Assembly: GCA_017311185.1 (NCBI GenBank)
Contig: JAESUZ010000756.1
Location: 1,736,001-1,800,000 of the forward strand
Direction: 5' to 3'
DNA length: 64,000 bases
From: Proteles cristata cristata
Taxonomy: Eukaryota; Chordata; Mammalia; Carnivora; Hyaenidae
The translations under genes and the position numbers were made by a program. Each line of letters opens with the position of its first letter. Positions within the stretch are counted from its first letter, which is position 1. Under the pieces are notes generated by a model, which saw only the letters and a program-made list of their open reading frames with translations, had not been told where the DNA came from and made no database searches. This document shows, one piece after another, positions 21,153 to 32,433 of the stretch.

Positions 21153-22190
21153 TGAATCAGATAAAAAGATTTTGAATTGGGAACATAAATTTCCAGGGTG
21201 TCCTCCCTTATAGTTATGCCATGAAGTCTCAAGCTCTCTTCCTTACCTTCAGCTATGCGTGGAGCATTGCATTATATTTGGTAGATTTTAATCAGGACCA
21301 CTATTCCTGGGGGTGCTGTTTTCTGCTCCATCTCTGGGTCTCTGGGCTGCGCTTGCTCTGCCCTGGGCCAGCTGGACAGGAGCCCCGCCCCCCCCGCCCC
21401 CCAGTCTTTAGGACTCATTTATACAGTGAGGACTTGCACTTCCAGCCGCTGGCCTCCCATCCGTCCAGGCCTCTTCAGCCCCTGGTGGCCCCTCATGGAG
21501 TTTCGGCGCTGCTGTCACAGAAGAAAAAGGGAAGCGAGAGCCATGGTCCCTCGTACAGGAGAGGGCTGAACCCTGCATCCTATGCACAGACAGAGAACAG
21601 CCTGGAAGCAGGTGGTCTGTTGATGAGACAGATACGGTTCTCCCACCTGAGCTCGCTCTTCTCTCCCTGTTTTCACACAAGGCCAGGCACCTGATATCAA
21701 GCCGGATGTGAATCTAGACCCACTCAGTGGCCACATCAAACGCCTCCCTTGGTTTCTGAGGACTGGAGTGGCCTGCTTGTTGAGAGCCTGGAGAGCTAAG
21801 GGAATCAGAAAATTAAAGGATCTGAATGGGTCCCGCACCACAGGAGCAGAACCGTCCAGATGCCGGTGAGAAGGCTGACCAGAACTACATCAATGAGATG
21901 CACCACATCCACTGCCCACCACCGTGATTCGCAGCTGCCCGGGACCAGAGAGGCCTCTGAGTCAGGCTGAGGGACCCCTGAGAATGCCGCAGTCACCCCT
22001 ACCCCCCTACCCCGGGGCTCGTCCTTCCCCAGAGAGCCACCAGCAGGCTCAGTTCTCCCACAGGGAATGCTCAGGAACGCTTCATGCCTGAGCTTCCTCA
22101 TCAGCCTGTGAACCATTCTCTATGGTTCTTTTCTCTGGGGTTGTTAGTGCTTCTTTGTCATTTCCCCTTTACATTTCAATTGCTCATTAG
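21153..22190. other. Unclassified single-copy DNA
   Basis: About 1.04 kb, moderately GC-rich with a C run near 21388. ORFs up to 157 codons on both strands overlap each other and show no domain signature. Confidence 0.5.
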
Positions 22191-22383
22191 GGGCGCCTGG
22201 GTCTGACTTCCGCTCAGGTCATGATATCACAGTCGGTGAGTTCGAGGAGCCCCGTGTCCGGCTCTGTGCTGGTAGCTCAGAGCCTGGAGCCTGCTTCAGA
22301 TTCTGTGTCTCCCTCTCTCTCTACCCTTCTGCTGTTCGTGCTCCATCTCCATCTCTCTCAAAAGTAAACATTAAAAAAAAGAA
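22191..22383 (+). mobile_element. CanSINE lacking the A-box region
   Basis: Sense copy where GGGGCGCCTGGGT joins directly to CTGACTTCCGCTCAGG. The TGGCTCAGTCGGTTAAG segment, the A-box-like part of the tRNA head, is deleted. Confidence 0.92.
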
Positions 22384-24168
22384 ACATTTTCTAGTGTTGA
22401 GTACTTATCCTATGCATAGTACTCAGCCTCTGTGCCCTGGCTTTAGACAGACACAGCCAGGATGAGTAAGGGCTTCTCACAGCTCAGGTTAGCAAGCACA
22501 CACCAAAATGTAACGCACAACGAATGGATGATTTCTTACCCTTACTACCCATAGTAACATTATTTCTATTCCTGCTGTCAGTAATCCAGAAATAGCAAAA
22601 TGTAAACCACCAGATCAATAAAATTGTAATTAGAGAGAGCTTATTGTGCATATAAAAATAGTTCAAGAGCTGGGAGCTTTCAAACCAACAGTGGAATGTA
22701 GCTCAGTGGTATGTGTAGTAAAATAGTCTATGCAGTGAAAATTCGGAGGCTGTTTGGTTTTTTCAATCACTGGTTATAGCACTGAAGTTTTCCCTGATGA
22801 CGAGTATTGGTAAAATTGGTTCTTTTATGCCAGTTTTGAAAAACAGCTGAAGTTTTATTTATGATGTTTAGAGGGGTTTACAAGAATTGACGCAGCCTGA
22901 AGTCCTCTGTATTGCAGGATAAGCTAAATTTGCTCTCGCTTACATGGCTTAACCGGTTTTGTCAAGGAATTTCCAGGTGTGGTTTCCATTTTGCATTTTA
23001 TTTTAGCACTGTTTAGTAGCCAGGAGAAGTAGCTGCTCAATAATTTCATCACTGAATGAATGAAGTAACCAGTTCATTACCAACACGATGTTATAATTGC
23101 CCAAGACGGCAGCTGGGAACGGGAGAAAGAGAGAACTTCGAAGTCAGGGGCCATTGGAGAAATGGCTTGCCCTGGTGGAAAATGGCAGTGAAGGACGGAT
23201 ACACTCACCTCACACAGGCCGAAGCATGTCCAGGGGTCAACAGTAACGTAAAGTAAATGATTTATGAAGTTAAAGAAATAAGATGCTTTCCTTAAAAATA
23301 TCCGCCATCTGCTTAAATCCTGTATCCTGGTCGAGGACTTGCAAGTCTGACAGAGAATCCAGTAATGTGCTAGAGTCTGAATGGTGGCAAAGGGAGTTGG
23401 TGGGAGGAGCCAAGACCGGAAAGCCCTGGAAATCGCCCACCTGCTCTGGAGCCCCCACCACAGGCTGCCATGAGTGCAGATACAGACCAGGGACTTGGTG
23501 GACGGGAAACCCCCAACACGGAGCTAACCCAGGTGTCTCCACAGAGGCCTCCTCTTTTAGGCCCGATGCCCTCAGTGGAGGACCTGTGTGGGGGCCGGAC
23601 CTGGGCTCTGAGGAAAACTGACGACACAGAGCCTTCCCCTGAGGTAGCCACTCTAGAACAATCTCTTCCTCGTCCTCTCAAGGCACCCTTAGAAAAGGAC
23701 TGGAGAGAAAGTGCACTCCCTGGTGTGCTTTGCGAGTGACTGTAATCTAGTGTCACTTTCTTACCCTTTTGCTGAGGGCGTTTCGGCTTTAACATGACCT
23801 GCTGTGGGTGATTCAGGGCAGACAGTCATCAAAACACCCAGGAGGCCATTTACAAAGTTACAGCTGCGTCCTTCCTGGTCCCCCAGGGGCCTGCCCCCCC
23901 GCCCCCCACGCACTGAGTCATCACAGGCAGAAAAAGTGCTCAAAACTGAAAAACAAGAAGAAAGCTTTGCTGTGATGTTTCAGAGGAAAACAGAAATTCG
24001 AGGAGCTGTCAGCCCACCTGGTTTTGCTACGACTTCTCCGAGGTGCCTTCAGCAGAGGGACCTGGGGCTCTCGGACGTCCCTGCTTTCTCAAACTCCAGA
24101 TCGCCCGCCCCCCTGAACGGTCTCCGATTCGCTTGCAGCGTGCTGGGAACCGACGAGTGACGTCACAC
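22384..24168. other. Unclassified single-copy DNA
   Basis: About 1.8 kb with no recognised transposon. Left part AT-rich, right part GC-richer. Several 60-141 codon ORFs overlap on both strands. No exon signature convincing enough to call. Confidence 0.5.
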
Positions 24169-24180
24169 AGAAACTGCCAC

Positions 24181-24334
24181 GCTTGTTCGAGCCCCGCGTC
24201 GGGCTCTGTGCTGACTGCCAGCTCAGCGCCTGGAGCCTGTTTCAGAGTCTGTGTCTCCCTCTCTCTCTGACCCTCCCCTGCTCAAGCTGTCTCTCTCTCT
24301 CTCTCCTAGGAAAAAAAAAAAAAAAAAGAAAGAA
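24181..24334 (+). mobile_element. 5'-truncated CanSINE with TSD
   Basis: Sense copy starting at the B-box (GTTCGAGCCCCGCGTCGGGC) and running to a 17-A tail plus GAAA units. The 12-bp TSD AGAAACTGCCAC lies at 24169-24180 and 24335-24346, so truncation happened at insertion. Confidence 0.93.
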
Positions 24335-24458
24335 AGAAACTGCCACACTCTGTCCCAATGACTGTGACTGTCTTGGAGGTACCCTTTTCTTCAGACTCCA
24401 CTTGCCTGGACCTGCGGCCTCCCCTCCCAGGTCCCTGGTCTCGCAGTCCTAAAGCCCC

Positions 24459-24650
24459 GTTGGGGCACCTCGGGGGGGACGTTCAGTCGGTTGAGCACCC
24501 GGCTCCTGATTGCAGCTCAGGTCATGATCTCACAGGTTCGTGAGATCGAGACCCATGTGAGGCTCTGTACTGACAGTGCAGAACCTGCTTGGGATTCTCT
24601 CTCTCTCTGTCTCTCTCTCTCTCAAAATATATTAAAAACAAACAAGCCCT
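24459..24650 (+). mobile_element. CanSINE, diverged
   Basis: Sense copy with altered head (GGGGCACCTCGGGGGGGACG). TSD TAAAGCCCC at 24450-24458 and 24651-24659. Confidence 0.92.
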
Positions 24651-24880
24651 TAAAGCCCCCTTGCCTGGGGCCCAGGGTCTTTGCACAAAACTGCTGACGC
24701 TGATGCAGACAGGACCAGTTTTCCCCACCCTGTTTCAAACATCACCTCAAGAATGGAGACATTCCGGTTCTTAGAATAAAACCACAGATTGGCTCTAATA
24801 AGGCTGAATTTTTAACATAGTTTTCATAATAATCCAAGTATTTCTTATCTTTGCATTACCAAATTAAAATTCATCATCAA

Positions 24881-25014
24881 GGGGCTCCTGGGCGGCTCAG
24901 TTGGAAAAGCAGGCAACGCTTCATCTCAAGATCATGAGTTCAAGCCCCACATTAGGTGTGAAGCCTACTTTAAAAAAATATAATAATAATTCTTAAAATT
25001 AAAAAAAATACACA
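24881..25014 (+). mobile_element. Short-form CanSINE
   Basis: The head GGGGCTCCTGGGCGGCTCAG is followed by CAAGCCCCACATTAGGTGTG, then directly by the A-rich tail, with no CT body. TSD CATCATCAA at 24872-24880 and 25015-25023. Confidence 0.88.
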
Positions 25015-25093
25015 CATCATCAAGAATATCATCGCCATTCCAAACCACACACGGGATTGTTTGGTTTGGTTGGTTCGGTTTCTTTGTTTGTTT

Positions 25094-25275
25094 TAATATT
25101 TATTTATTTATTTTGAGTGGAGGGGAGGGGCAGAGAAAGAGGGAGAGAGAGAATTCCAATCAGGCCCCACACTGTCAGCACAGAGCCCAGTGCAGGGCTT
25201 GAACTCACAAATGGTGAAATCATGACCTGAGCTGAAGTTGGATGCTTAACTGAATGAGCCACCCAGGCGCCCCGC
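25094..25275 (-). mobile_element. CanSINE group B
   Basis: Antisense copy. Flanks CTTTGTTTGTTT (25082) and CTTTGTGTGTTT (25276) form a one-mismatch TSD. Confidence 0.94.
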
Positions 25276-25352
25276 CTTTGTGTGTTTAACTTGGAGCCCA
25301 CTGTGGTGGTGAACAGACTGTTTTGGGGGCCTAATTCACATTCTCTCACTTA

Positions 25353-25568
25353 AAATTTTTTTTAATGTTTACTTATTTTTGAGAGACAGAGAGAGACAAA
25401 GTGTGAGCAGGGGAGGGGCAGAGAGAGAGGGAGACACAGAATCTAGGGCAGGCTCCAGGCTCTGAGCTGTCAGCACAGAGCCCGATGTGGGGCTCAAACC
25501 CACGAACCGTGAGATCATGACCTGAGCCGAAGTCAGATGCCTAAGCAACTGAACCACCCATGCGCCCC
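25353..25568 (-). mobile_element. CanSINE group B, stacked pair left member
   Basis: Full-length antisense copy. Left flank CACATTCTCTCACTTA (25337) is matched by CACATTCTTTCACT (25777) beyond the next SINE, so the two lie within one duplicated target. Confidence 0.94.
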
Positions 25569-25582
25569 TCTTTCCCTGTTTT

Positions 25583-25776
25583 AAAAAATGTTTGTGTTTT
25601 TTGAGAGAGAGGGATGTGAGCGGGGGAGGGGCAGACAGAGAGGGGGACAGAGGATCCGGAGCGTTCCCTGCGCTGACAGCAGCAAGCCCAATGGGGGGCT
25701 TGAACTCACGAACTGCGAGAGCATGAGCTGAGCCGAAGTTGGACGTTCAACCCACTGAGCCACCCAGGCGCCCCAC
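25583..25776 (-). mobile_element. CanSINE group B, stacked pair right member
   Basis: Antisense copy with 15 bp between it and the previous SINE. Ends CCACCCAGGCGCCCCAC before the shared right target repeat. Confidence 0.93.
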
Positions 25777-25790
25777 CACATTCTTTCACT

Positions 25791-27861
25791 CTTAACATCT
25801 GTGTGTTCTCACTAGCTGCTTTGAAAGCTCTAAATTTTTAAAAATGGGGGAATCCCAAACTACTTAACAGCATAATCTTGCTCCCGACCTGCCACTGGCC
25901 ACAGGAGAAAGTTGCCTGTAAGAACGTTTGCACCCCCGGCTCACTGGGCAGAGGAGCGGGCCGTCCTGGGGTGGAAAGTAGCAGATGGAATGGCATGTCC
26001 CAGGGGGACCTCAGCACCGCTGCTGTTGCATACTTCCTTTCTTTTTTTCATGCTGGCGACAGCTCCATTGGTGGCTTTTGCCTCGCTGAGCTCGGATCTG
26101 TCAGAAACCAGAACCCACCGCACATGCGTCTTTCTCTGCCAACGTGACTCGTCTCCACTCCCTCCTTCTGCCAAATCTTGCCCCTCCTCGTCTTCAGTCA
26201 CCTCCTGTCCCTGTGGCTGCTCCCAGTGCGGTCCCAACTGGCTCATCACTTTAGAACGACGGCCTCCCACCTTCCTCGGCTTCCCCCCGCCCGAACTACT
26301 CAGCCCTTCGGCGGATTTCTTTCTGTTCCTCTGTGGTTCGTTGTCCAGGTTTCTCTTTCTGTCGCTTCTGTTTACACATACTTACAGTCGGTTCAGTGAT
26401 CTGTTGTAATGGTGAGCGAGGTGGCATGAAAAATTTCCAAATAATTTACGTTTGCCTTTGGAATGCGTTTCTGCACTCACATGTGAGTTTGGGGGTGTCT
26501 GATATTCTGGGAATTCGCATAGCAAATGTGGCGACGGAGCCAAAGTATAAAATGCGTCGGGAGGAATGGGGGAGTTATTCAGCATTTTTCCCCTCTGGCC
26601 CCTGAAATCTTCCTTGGCTCTCAAGTCCGTGATGCAGTTGAAAAGCATCACTTCTCATATAGTTGGCTTGTTCTGGACCCAGGAGAGCCTTTCCTGTCCC
26701 TCCGGGGCGTCTGTCTCAGCTGTTTGTCTGGTGCGCACCAAATCTGCCTGGGGGACGGGGTAGGTAATCAAGAGGTTGACTTGGAGGAAAATTATCAGGG
26801 CTCGTGTAATTGGGGAAGAAAAATTCCTTAATTGTGTGACTTTGCCAAATGAACATTCCTTAAATATATCTGCTCATCGGTGCACACACACATTTAAGTG
26901 GTCTGTTGAAAAATCGTCCTTGCTGTCTTTATTGTAAAATACACAGGCAACGTGACGTATGATTGAAAATATTAACTGGCCTTAAATGAGCCTTTCGCAC
27001 AGAGGTGCCCACACAGGGCTGAGTAAACATTTGACCTTCAGGGTGGTGTGCCGGGCAGAGCTTTGAGGCCCCAACCACACCATGAGAAATATTTAAACTT
27101 CGCTGATTTGTTACATAAACACTCTAACCTCAGACTCGGTCTCGGCAATGACAGCCCTCTCCTCGGTCTCTGCCCTGCCAAAGTGGAGGAGGGCACGGGC
27201 TGTTTTCAGAACAAACCTGCCAGCAGTCTCCGAATCCTGGGGTAAAATACGGTTTGACAAAGTTTCCAAAAGTCTTAATTTGCAAAGCCTTTCAGGAGAC
27301 TAAGCTACAAACCTAGGGGGCTAGAGAGAAGGGAAGCCCACCATCAAGTGTGAGTTCAGGGAAATGAACGCAAAGCATGCAATGGACAGCAGCGGCGGGG
27401 GGAAAAGGCATCGTTGCCACAGCGCCCCCCACCCCCACCCCAAGGTGTTCCTGCCAGGCTGGCCCCTCCCTCCAGGATCCTTGCAATGGCTTCTGGGCTC
27501 ATTTCGCCGGCCCCCCTCCCCCAGCCTGACCATCCTCTCCAACCTACTGAGCTTAGTGTGAGCCTTGCCTGGGAAGGCGCTCCGCCCATCCTGGACTATT
27601 AGACAAGATTCTGGGATGGCAGAACTGAACTTGACCGGCCCCATACAACTTCTTTGCTGTGCATTGCACCATCCTAAGAGTCTGTGGTTGCCAAGATGGC
27701 AGAAAGAGTACATTTGGGAGCCTTGAGGGCCTAGAGAGGGGGCAGGGGAGACATGTGTGAAAAAATATTTAATTCCTTGGCTCTGAAGGGGTGTCAGGAA
27801 TTGAGAGGTCGTAATGGTAATGGGGCCACAAAGGGCCAGGAGACTGACAGCTATGGATGTT
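25791..27861. other. Unclassified single-copy DNA
   Basis: About 2.1 kb with no recognised transposon. CT-rich at 26150-26400, C-rich at 27420-27540. ORFs up to 165 codons overlap in several frames without a family signature. Confidence 0.5.
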
Positions 27862-27874
27862 CACTCATTCTTTC

Positions 27875-27908
27875 TTTTTTAAAAAATTTTTGAATGTTTT
27901 ATTTATAT

Positions 27909-27943
<35 letters not shown>

Positions 27944-28110
27944 CGTGAGCAGGGGAGGGGCAGAGAGAGAGGGAGACACAGAATCTGAAACAGGCTACAG
28001 GCTCTTAGCTGTCAGCACAGAGCCTGATGCGGGGCTCGACCCCACGAACCATGAGATCATGACCTGAGCCAAAGTCGGACGCTCAACTGACTGAGCCACC
28101 CAGGTGCCCC
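27875..28110 (-). mobile_element. CanSINE group B with perfect TSD
   Basis: Full-length antisense copy with expanded (GA)n near 27911-27940. TSD CACTCATTCTTTC at 27862-27874 and 28111-28123. Confidence 0.96.
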
Positions 28111-28227
28111 CACTCATTCTTTCAACAAGCATTTGTTTAGCACCATCTAGTTGTTAAACACTGTGCTAGGCGTAGTGGTGATGCAAAAGTGGGTTTGGAG
28201 TTAAATTTTAAACTTTACTATGCAGGA

Positions 28228-28395
28228 GAATAATGTAGGGAACTTGTCAGGAATATGGATTCCCAGAATTCCAGACAGTCCTATTTCTTAGGTGTGCTTG
28301 GAGACGGCAGGCTGCGTTGTTAGCAAGGTAACAGACAGGCTGCGTTGTTAGCAAGGTAATTAGAATTCAGGTAATTCTAATGCAGGTAGTGTTGG
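28228..28395 (-). mobile_element. MER5-like hAT remnant
   Basis: GAACTTGTCAGGAATATGGA, CCAGAATTCCAGACAGTCC and GGTAATTCTAATGCAGG match MER5A in reverse complement. An internal 28-bp unit is duplicated at 28308 and 28336. Confidence 0.65.
28308..28363 (+). repeat. 28-bp tandem duplication
   Basis: CAGGCTGCGTTGTTAGCAAG with following GTAA occurs at 28308-28331 and again at 28336-28359. Confidence 0.94.
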
Positions 28396-28426
28396 GATCA
28401 GGTCAAAAACAAAACAAAACAAAACA

Positions 28427-28886
28427 CCTGTACAACTCGCCTAAAGGCTTGGGAGTCTGCTAATTGCCCAGAGAGGATTTCTATGTTCAACTAGCTCAGG
28501 TGTATTTAGCTTACCTTGAATACACTGGGTGCGGCCAGTCATAGTGCTGTGCTGTGAAAAATTCATGCTGAAACAGCACACCCATGGCCCCAGACTCTGG
28601 AAAAACAATGCTCGGTTGGGAGACCACACTTCGGATCTGGGGTCCTTGTCCCACGGCTTATGCGGCACAAAGGAAGGAGACTTAGGTTACCTAGGACGAC
28701 TTCCCACCATGGTAAGGCCGAGATCACAGGAGGAATTTCATTCTTTTCTGTTTTGTGCCGATGACTCAACTACATGGCCCACTTTGTCAAGTATTTTCCC
28801 CATTCTTTTTGGTTCATGACATCCACCTTCTGTCCTAGAATCAGCCATCTTCCTGAGGTCTGAAGGGAGGCCCAAGAGGAATCATT
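28427..28886. other. Unclassified single-copy DNA
   Basis: About 460 bp with nothing recognised. A short CAAAA run lies immediately before it. Confidence 0.5.
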
Positions 28887-28904
28887 AAGAATGGTTCTTT
28901 GGAG

Positions 28905-29131
28905 GGGCGCCTGGGTGGCTTAGTCGGTTAAGCGTCCGACTTTCGCTTAGGTCATGATCTCGCGGTTCGTGGGTTGGAGCCCCGCGTCGGGCTCTGTGCT
29001 GACTGCCAGCTCAGAGCCTGGAGCCTGTTTCAGTCTGTGACTCCCTCTCTCTCTGACCTCCCCTGCTCACGCTGTCTCTCTCTCTCCTAGAAATAAATAA
29101 AAAAAAAAACATTAAAAAAAAAAAAAAAAAA
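28905..29131 (+). mobile_element. CanSINE group A with perfect TSD
   Basis: Near-intact sense copy with long A tail. The 18-bp TSD AAGAATGGTTCTTTGGAG lies at 28887-28904 and 29132-29149. Stacked directly before an older SINE using the same target. Confidence 0.97.
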
Positions 29132-29149
29132 AAGAATGGTTCTTTGGAG

Positions 29150-29339
29150 GAGACCCTGGGTGGCTTAGTCGGTTGGGACTCTGAATCGTGATTTTGGCTC
29201 AGGTCATGATCTCATGGTTGTAGGATCGAGCTCCACATTGGGAGCTGGGCTGGGCTGGGCATGGGGCCTGCTTGGGATTCTCTCTCTCCCTCTCCCTCTG
29301 TCTCTGTCTCTCTATTTCTCAAAAAAAAAAAAAAAAAAA
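29150..29339 (+). mobile_element. CanSINE, older, same target site
   Basis: Diverged sense copy with a GGGCT triplication and 19-A tail. Its right flank GTTCTTTGGA (29340-29349) is a third copy of the target shared with the preceding element. Confidence 0.93.
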
Positions 29340-29349
29340 GTTCTTTGGA

Positions 29350-30070
29350 TAGTCTCTTGAACCTGTGGTTATTTTAATACACATTCAGCACATGATGCAC
29401 TGGCAGGTAACATCACCCAAGTAGCTGTCAATTAAGGAGACACTCACTGACTATTTAGCTCTGTCCGTCTCCAGTGACCGGTGGTATCTGCCCAGGGTTG
29501 TGGACACTGGCTTGCTCTCAGGACATTTATGGACTTTAGCAGAAATGTTGCCCATCTCTTGAGGGATAAGGGCTTGAAATCAAATCAAATCAAATTGACC
29601 AACAGCTAAGTCTGAACATGAACATCACCCTTGAAGAGTGGTTCTAAGTGTGACGTAGGCTCTGAGGGCAATCTGCCAGGGATGCAGTGTAGACCATGAA
29701 GTCTGCCCCGTGATTTCTGAAACTCCTGACACTTATGTATCTCAGTATTGTCTCCTGACATCAACTAAAACCTTTGCTTATGAAATCCTCCACTGGCATG
29801 TGGCCTGACACCATTTCTCCTACACCACCTGGGGCAGTTTCCTATGACTCAGGTCAATTTTGACACTCACTACACGGAGTTAGTGGGGACCTTATAGGTT
29901 AAAGGGCAACAAGATTGCCTCTGTCTCCACTTCCTATGCAGCCGCACGTGGGCTGACATGTGCTCAGTGAATGGATGGGTGAATTCACTCAGAAAATATT
30001 TACTGATCAAGCCCAGTATTCTGTGGAGAACGCCCCAAAAGTTCCCTTCTGTCATGGAACTCGCATGCTG
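29350..30070. other. Unclassified single-copy DNA
   Basis: About 720 bp. A short AATCA pentamer run lies near 29579. No transposon recognised. Confidence 0.5.
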
Positions 30071-30071
30071 A

Positions 30072-30142
30072 TTTCCTTTTCTTTCTTTTCCTTCCTTCCT
30101 TCCTTCTTTCCTTCTTTCTTTTCCTTCCTTCCTTCTTTCTTC

Positions 30143-30216
<74 letters not shown>

Positions 30217-30294
30217 CTCTCTCTCTTTCTCTCTCTCTCCTTCCTTCCTTCCTTCCTTCCTTCCTTCCTTCCTTCCTTCCTTCCTTCCTTCTTT
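30072..30294 (+). repeat. (CTTT)n/(CCTT)n microsatellite
   Basis: About 220 bp of CTTT, CT and CCTT units. It sits where the A tail of the adjoining antisense SINE should be (GAAA on that strand). ORFs of KERKKERK type are artefacts. Confidence 0.97.
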
Positions 30295-30480
30295 CCATGT
30301 TTGTTTATTTTGAGAGAGTGCCAGGAGGGGGAGGAGCAGAGAGAAAGAGGGGGACAGAGGATCCAAAGTGTGCTCTGCACTGACAGCAGAGTGCCTGATA
30401 CAGGACTTGAACTCATGAACTGTGAGATCATAATCTGAACTGAAGTGGGATGCTTAACTGACTGAGCCACCCAGGTACCC
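30295..30480 (-). mobile_element. CanSINE with expanded tail
   Basis: Antisense copy joined to the microsatellite. With the next SINE it lies between ATTTCCTTTTCTT repeats at 30071-30083 and 30673-30685. Confidence 0.93.
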
Positions 30481-30483
30481 TAC

Positions 30484-30670
30484 TTTTTAATTTTTAAGTT
30501 TTTAATTTATTTTGAAGGAGGGGGGCAGAGAGGGAGGGAGAGAATTCTAAGCAACCTCCATGCTGTCAGTGGGGAGCCTGACATAGAGCTCAACCTCACG
30601 AACTGTGAGATCACGACCTGAACTGAAATCAAGAGTTGGGACGCTTAACCGACTGAGCCACCAGGCAACT
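30484..30670 (-). mobile_element. CanSINE group B, stacked right member
   Basis: Antisense, diverged (GAACTGAAATCAAGAGTTGG). Followed by CAATTTCCTTTTCTT, the right copy of the shared target. Confidence 0.92.
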
Positions 30671-30685
30671 CAATTTCCTTTTCTT

Positions 30686-31606
30686 ACATTGACACAGCAT
30701 TCTATGGTTTTCAGAGCTTTTTACATCGTCTGAGTTAGCCTTCTTTTATATTGCCTGCACTACTCCCTGAACAAGAATCTCAAGATTGAGACCAGGGGCC
30801 CTGGATGGAGCAGGGACTCTCAGGAATGACCTGACACGTCCGCATCTAAGGGCAGTGCAATGCTGCCCCAGAACCTGAATTTAGGCTGTTAGAATTTCAT
30901 CATAACCTTTGTCGTGCTGTGGATCCCTTTAACAGTGTGAAGTCTGTATACCACTCCTCAGAATAATGTCGTTAAATGCCTTGAGTTTAAGGCAAGCCAA
31001 AGAGAGTGAAATACAATTATTAAAATATTGAAAAGGTAATCAAATTGGATGATAGCAATATATGTGGCTCTTTCTTTACACATGAAATCACAAGGCAGAG
31101 GCTGATCTAATAGCTATCATTCGGAGGTCATGATGAGCAAAACACTGCTCTGAATATGTGCAGCCACTGCAATGTAATATTAAAATATCCATGATTTCTA
31201 TTGGCAGCAGACACAGTACTTTTTTACTACTGTTGATTAGTGGCCAGCGTTCATAATTGAAGGAAATTCTGCATTACAGTTAGAGATTTGTAAAAACAAA
31301 GATGTAATTTCCCCCCCATCCACGTTCATGGACTCGAGTTCTATTCTCCTTTATTTGAAGGGTAGCTATAGACGAGCCTTTTTTTGGGGGAGAGATCTGT
31401 TTACTAACCAAATGTTCTACCACAGAAGTCAACATCTGCAATCGGTATGTATTAGTGGTCTGTAAAAAATGCTGTTAACATTGTACTATTAGTTGACTTG
31501 TATCCCTGTGTACATATATACATTTATACAAAAGCAATGGACAAATATGTATATGTGGATTTTTCTGGAATAAGGTAAGTTTCATATACCCTCTTATTTA
31601 TGGATG
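30686..31606. other. Unclassified AT-rich DNA
   Basis: About 920 bp with no recognised element. Confidence 0.5.
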
Positions 31607-31619
31607 TGTGTAAATTATT

Positions 31620-31782
31620 TTATTTTTTATTTTTAAAGTATTTTTAAAATGTTTGTTTTTGAGAGAGAGTGGGGGAGGGGCAGAGAGGGAGACAGAGGAT
31701 GCAGGGCTTGAACCCACGGACAGTGAAATTGTGACCTGAGCTGAAGTTGGACGCTTAACCAACTGAGCCACCCAGGTGCCCC
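31620..31782 (-). mobile_element. CanSINE, array member 1
   Basis: Antisense copy lacking most of the middle (GGATGCAGGGCTTGAACCC). First of four same-strand SINEs between ATGTG..AAATTATT flanks. Confidence 0.92.
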
Positions 31783-31810
31783 AATTATCTTACTAAATTA
31801 AATTAATTAC

Positions 31811-31996
31811 TTTTTTAATGTTTATTTTTTGAGAGAGAGTGAGCACAAGCTGAGGAGGGGCAGAGAGAGAGAGGGGGACAGAGGATCTGAAGCAGGATCT
31901 GTGCTGACAGCAGAGAGCCTGAGGTGGGGCTTGAACTCATGAACCACAAGATCATGACCAGAGTCAAAGTTGGATGCTTAGCCACTAGGTGCCCCC
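31811..31996 (-). mobile_element. CanSINE, array member 2
   Basis: Antisense copy. CCAATTATCTTA flanks it at 31781-31792 and 31995-32006. The head is shortened (GCTTAGCCACTAGGTGCCCC). Confidence 0.93.
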
Positions 31997-32059
31997 AATT
32001 ATCTTATTTTATAAGTGTTAATTTATTTATTATTAAAATATATCTATTTTTTTCTGGGA

Positions 32060-32267
32060 GAAAAATTTATTTTATTTATTTCTGGGAGAGAGAGAGACAG
32101 CGTAAGCAGGGGAGGGTCAGAGAGAGAAGGTGATACATAATCTGAAGCAGGCTCCAGGCTCTGAGCTGTCAGCACAGAGCCCGACACGAGGCTCGACCCC
32201 ACGAACCGTGAGATCATGACCTGAGCCGAAGTCGGACGCTTAATCAACTGAGCCACTTAGGTGCCCC
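32060..32267 (-). mobile_element. CanSINE, array member 3
   Basis: Antisense full-length group B-like copy ending GAGCCACTTAGGTGCCCC, inserted just left of member 4's tail. Confidence 0.94.
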
Positions 32268-32281
32268 ATTAAGTGTTTATT

Positions 32282-32326
<45 letters not shown>

Positions 32327-32433
32327 CACTAACAGGTTCCATGGCTGTCAGCACAGAGCCCAATGTGGGATTTGAACTCACCAACTGTGAGATCATGAGT
32401 TGAGCCGAAACCAAGAGCTACCCAGGGTGCCCC
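32268..32433 (-). mobile_element. CanSINE, array member 4, with (GA)n
   Basis: Antisense copy whose body is replaced by about 19 GA units at 32285-32322. Followed by the CATGTGCAAATTATT flank. Confidence 0.92.

Noticed and set aside
23283..23795. Overlapping ORFs of 89-141 codons on both strands as a gene candidate
   Set aside because: All overlap in competing frames, show no domain features, and no convincing splice sites or start context were seen.
25912..26409. 165-codon plus-strand ORF, the longest outside repeats
   Set aside because: Low-complexity Ser/Leu/Pro composition from CT-rich DNA, with a competing minus-strand ORF. No family recognised.
29870..30470. ORFs of 104-156 codons with KERKKERK repeats
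   Set aside because: They come from the CTTT/CCTT microsatellite and the adjoining SINE.
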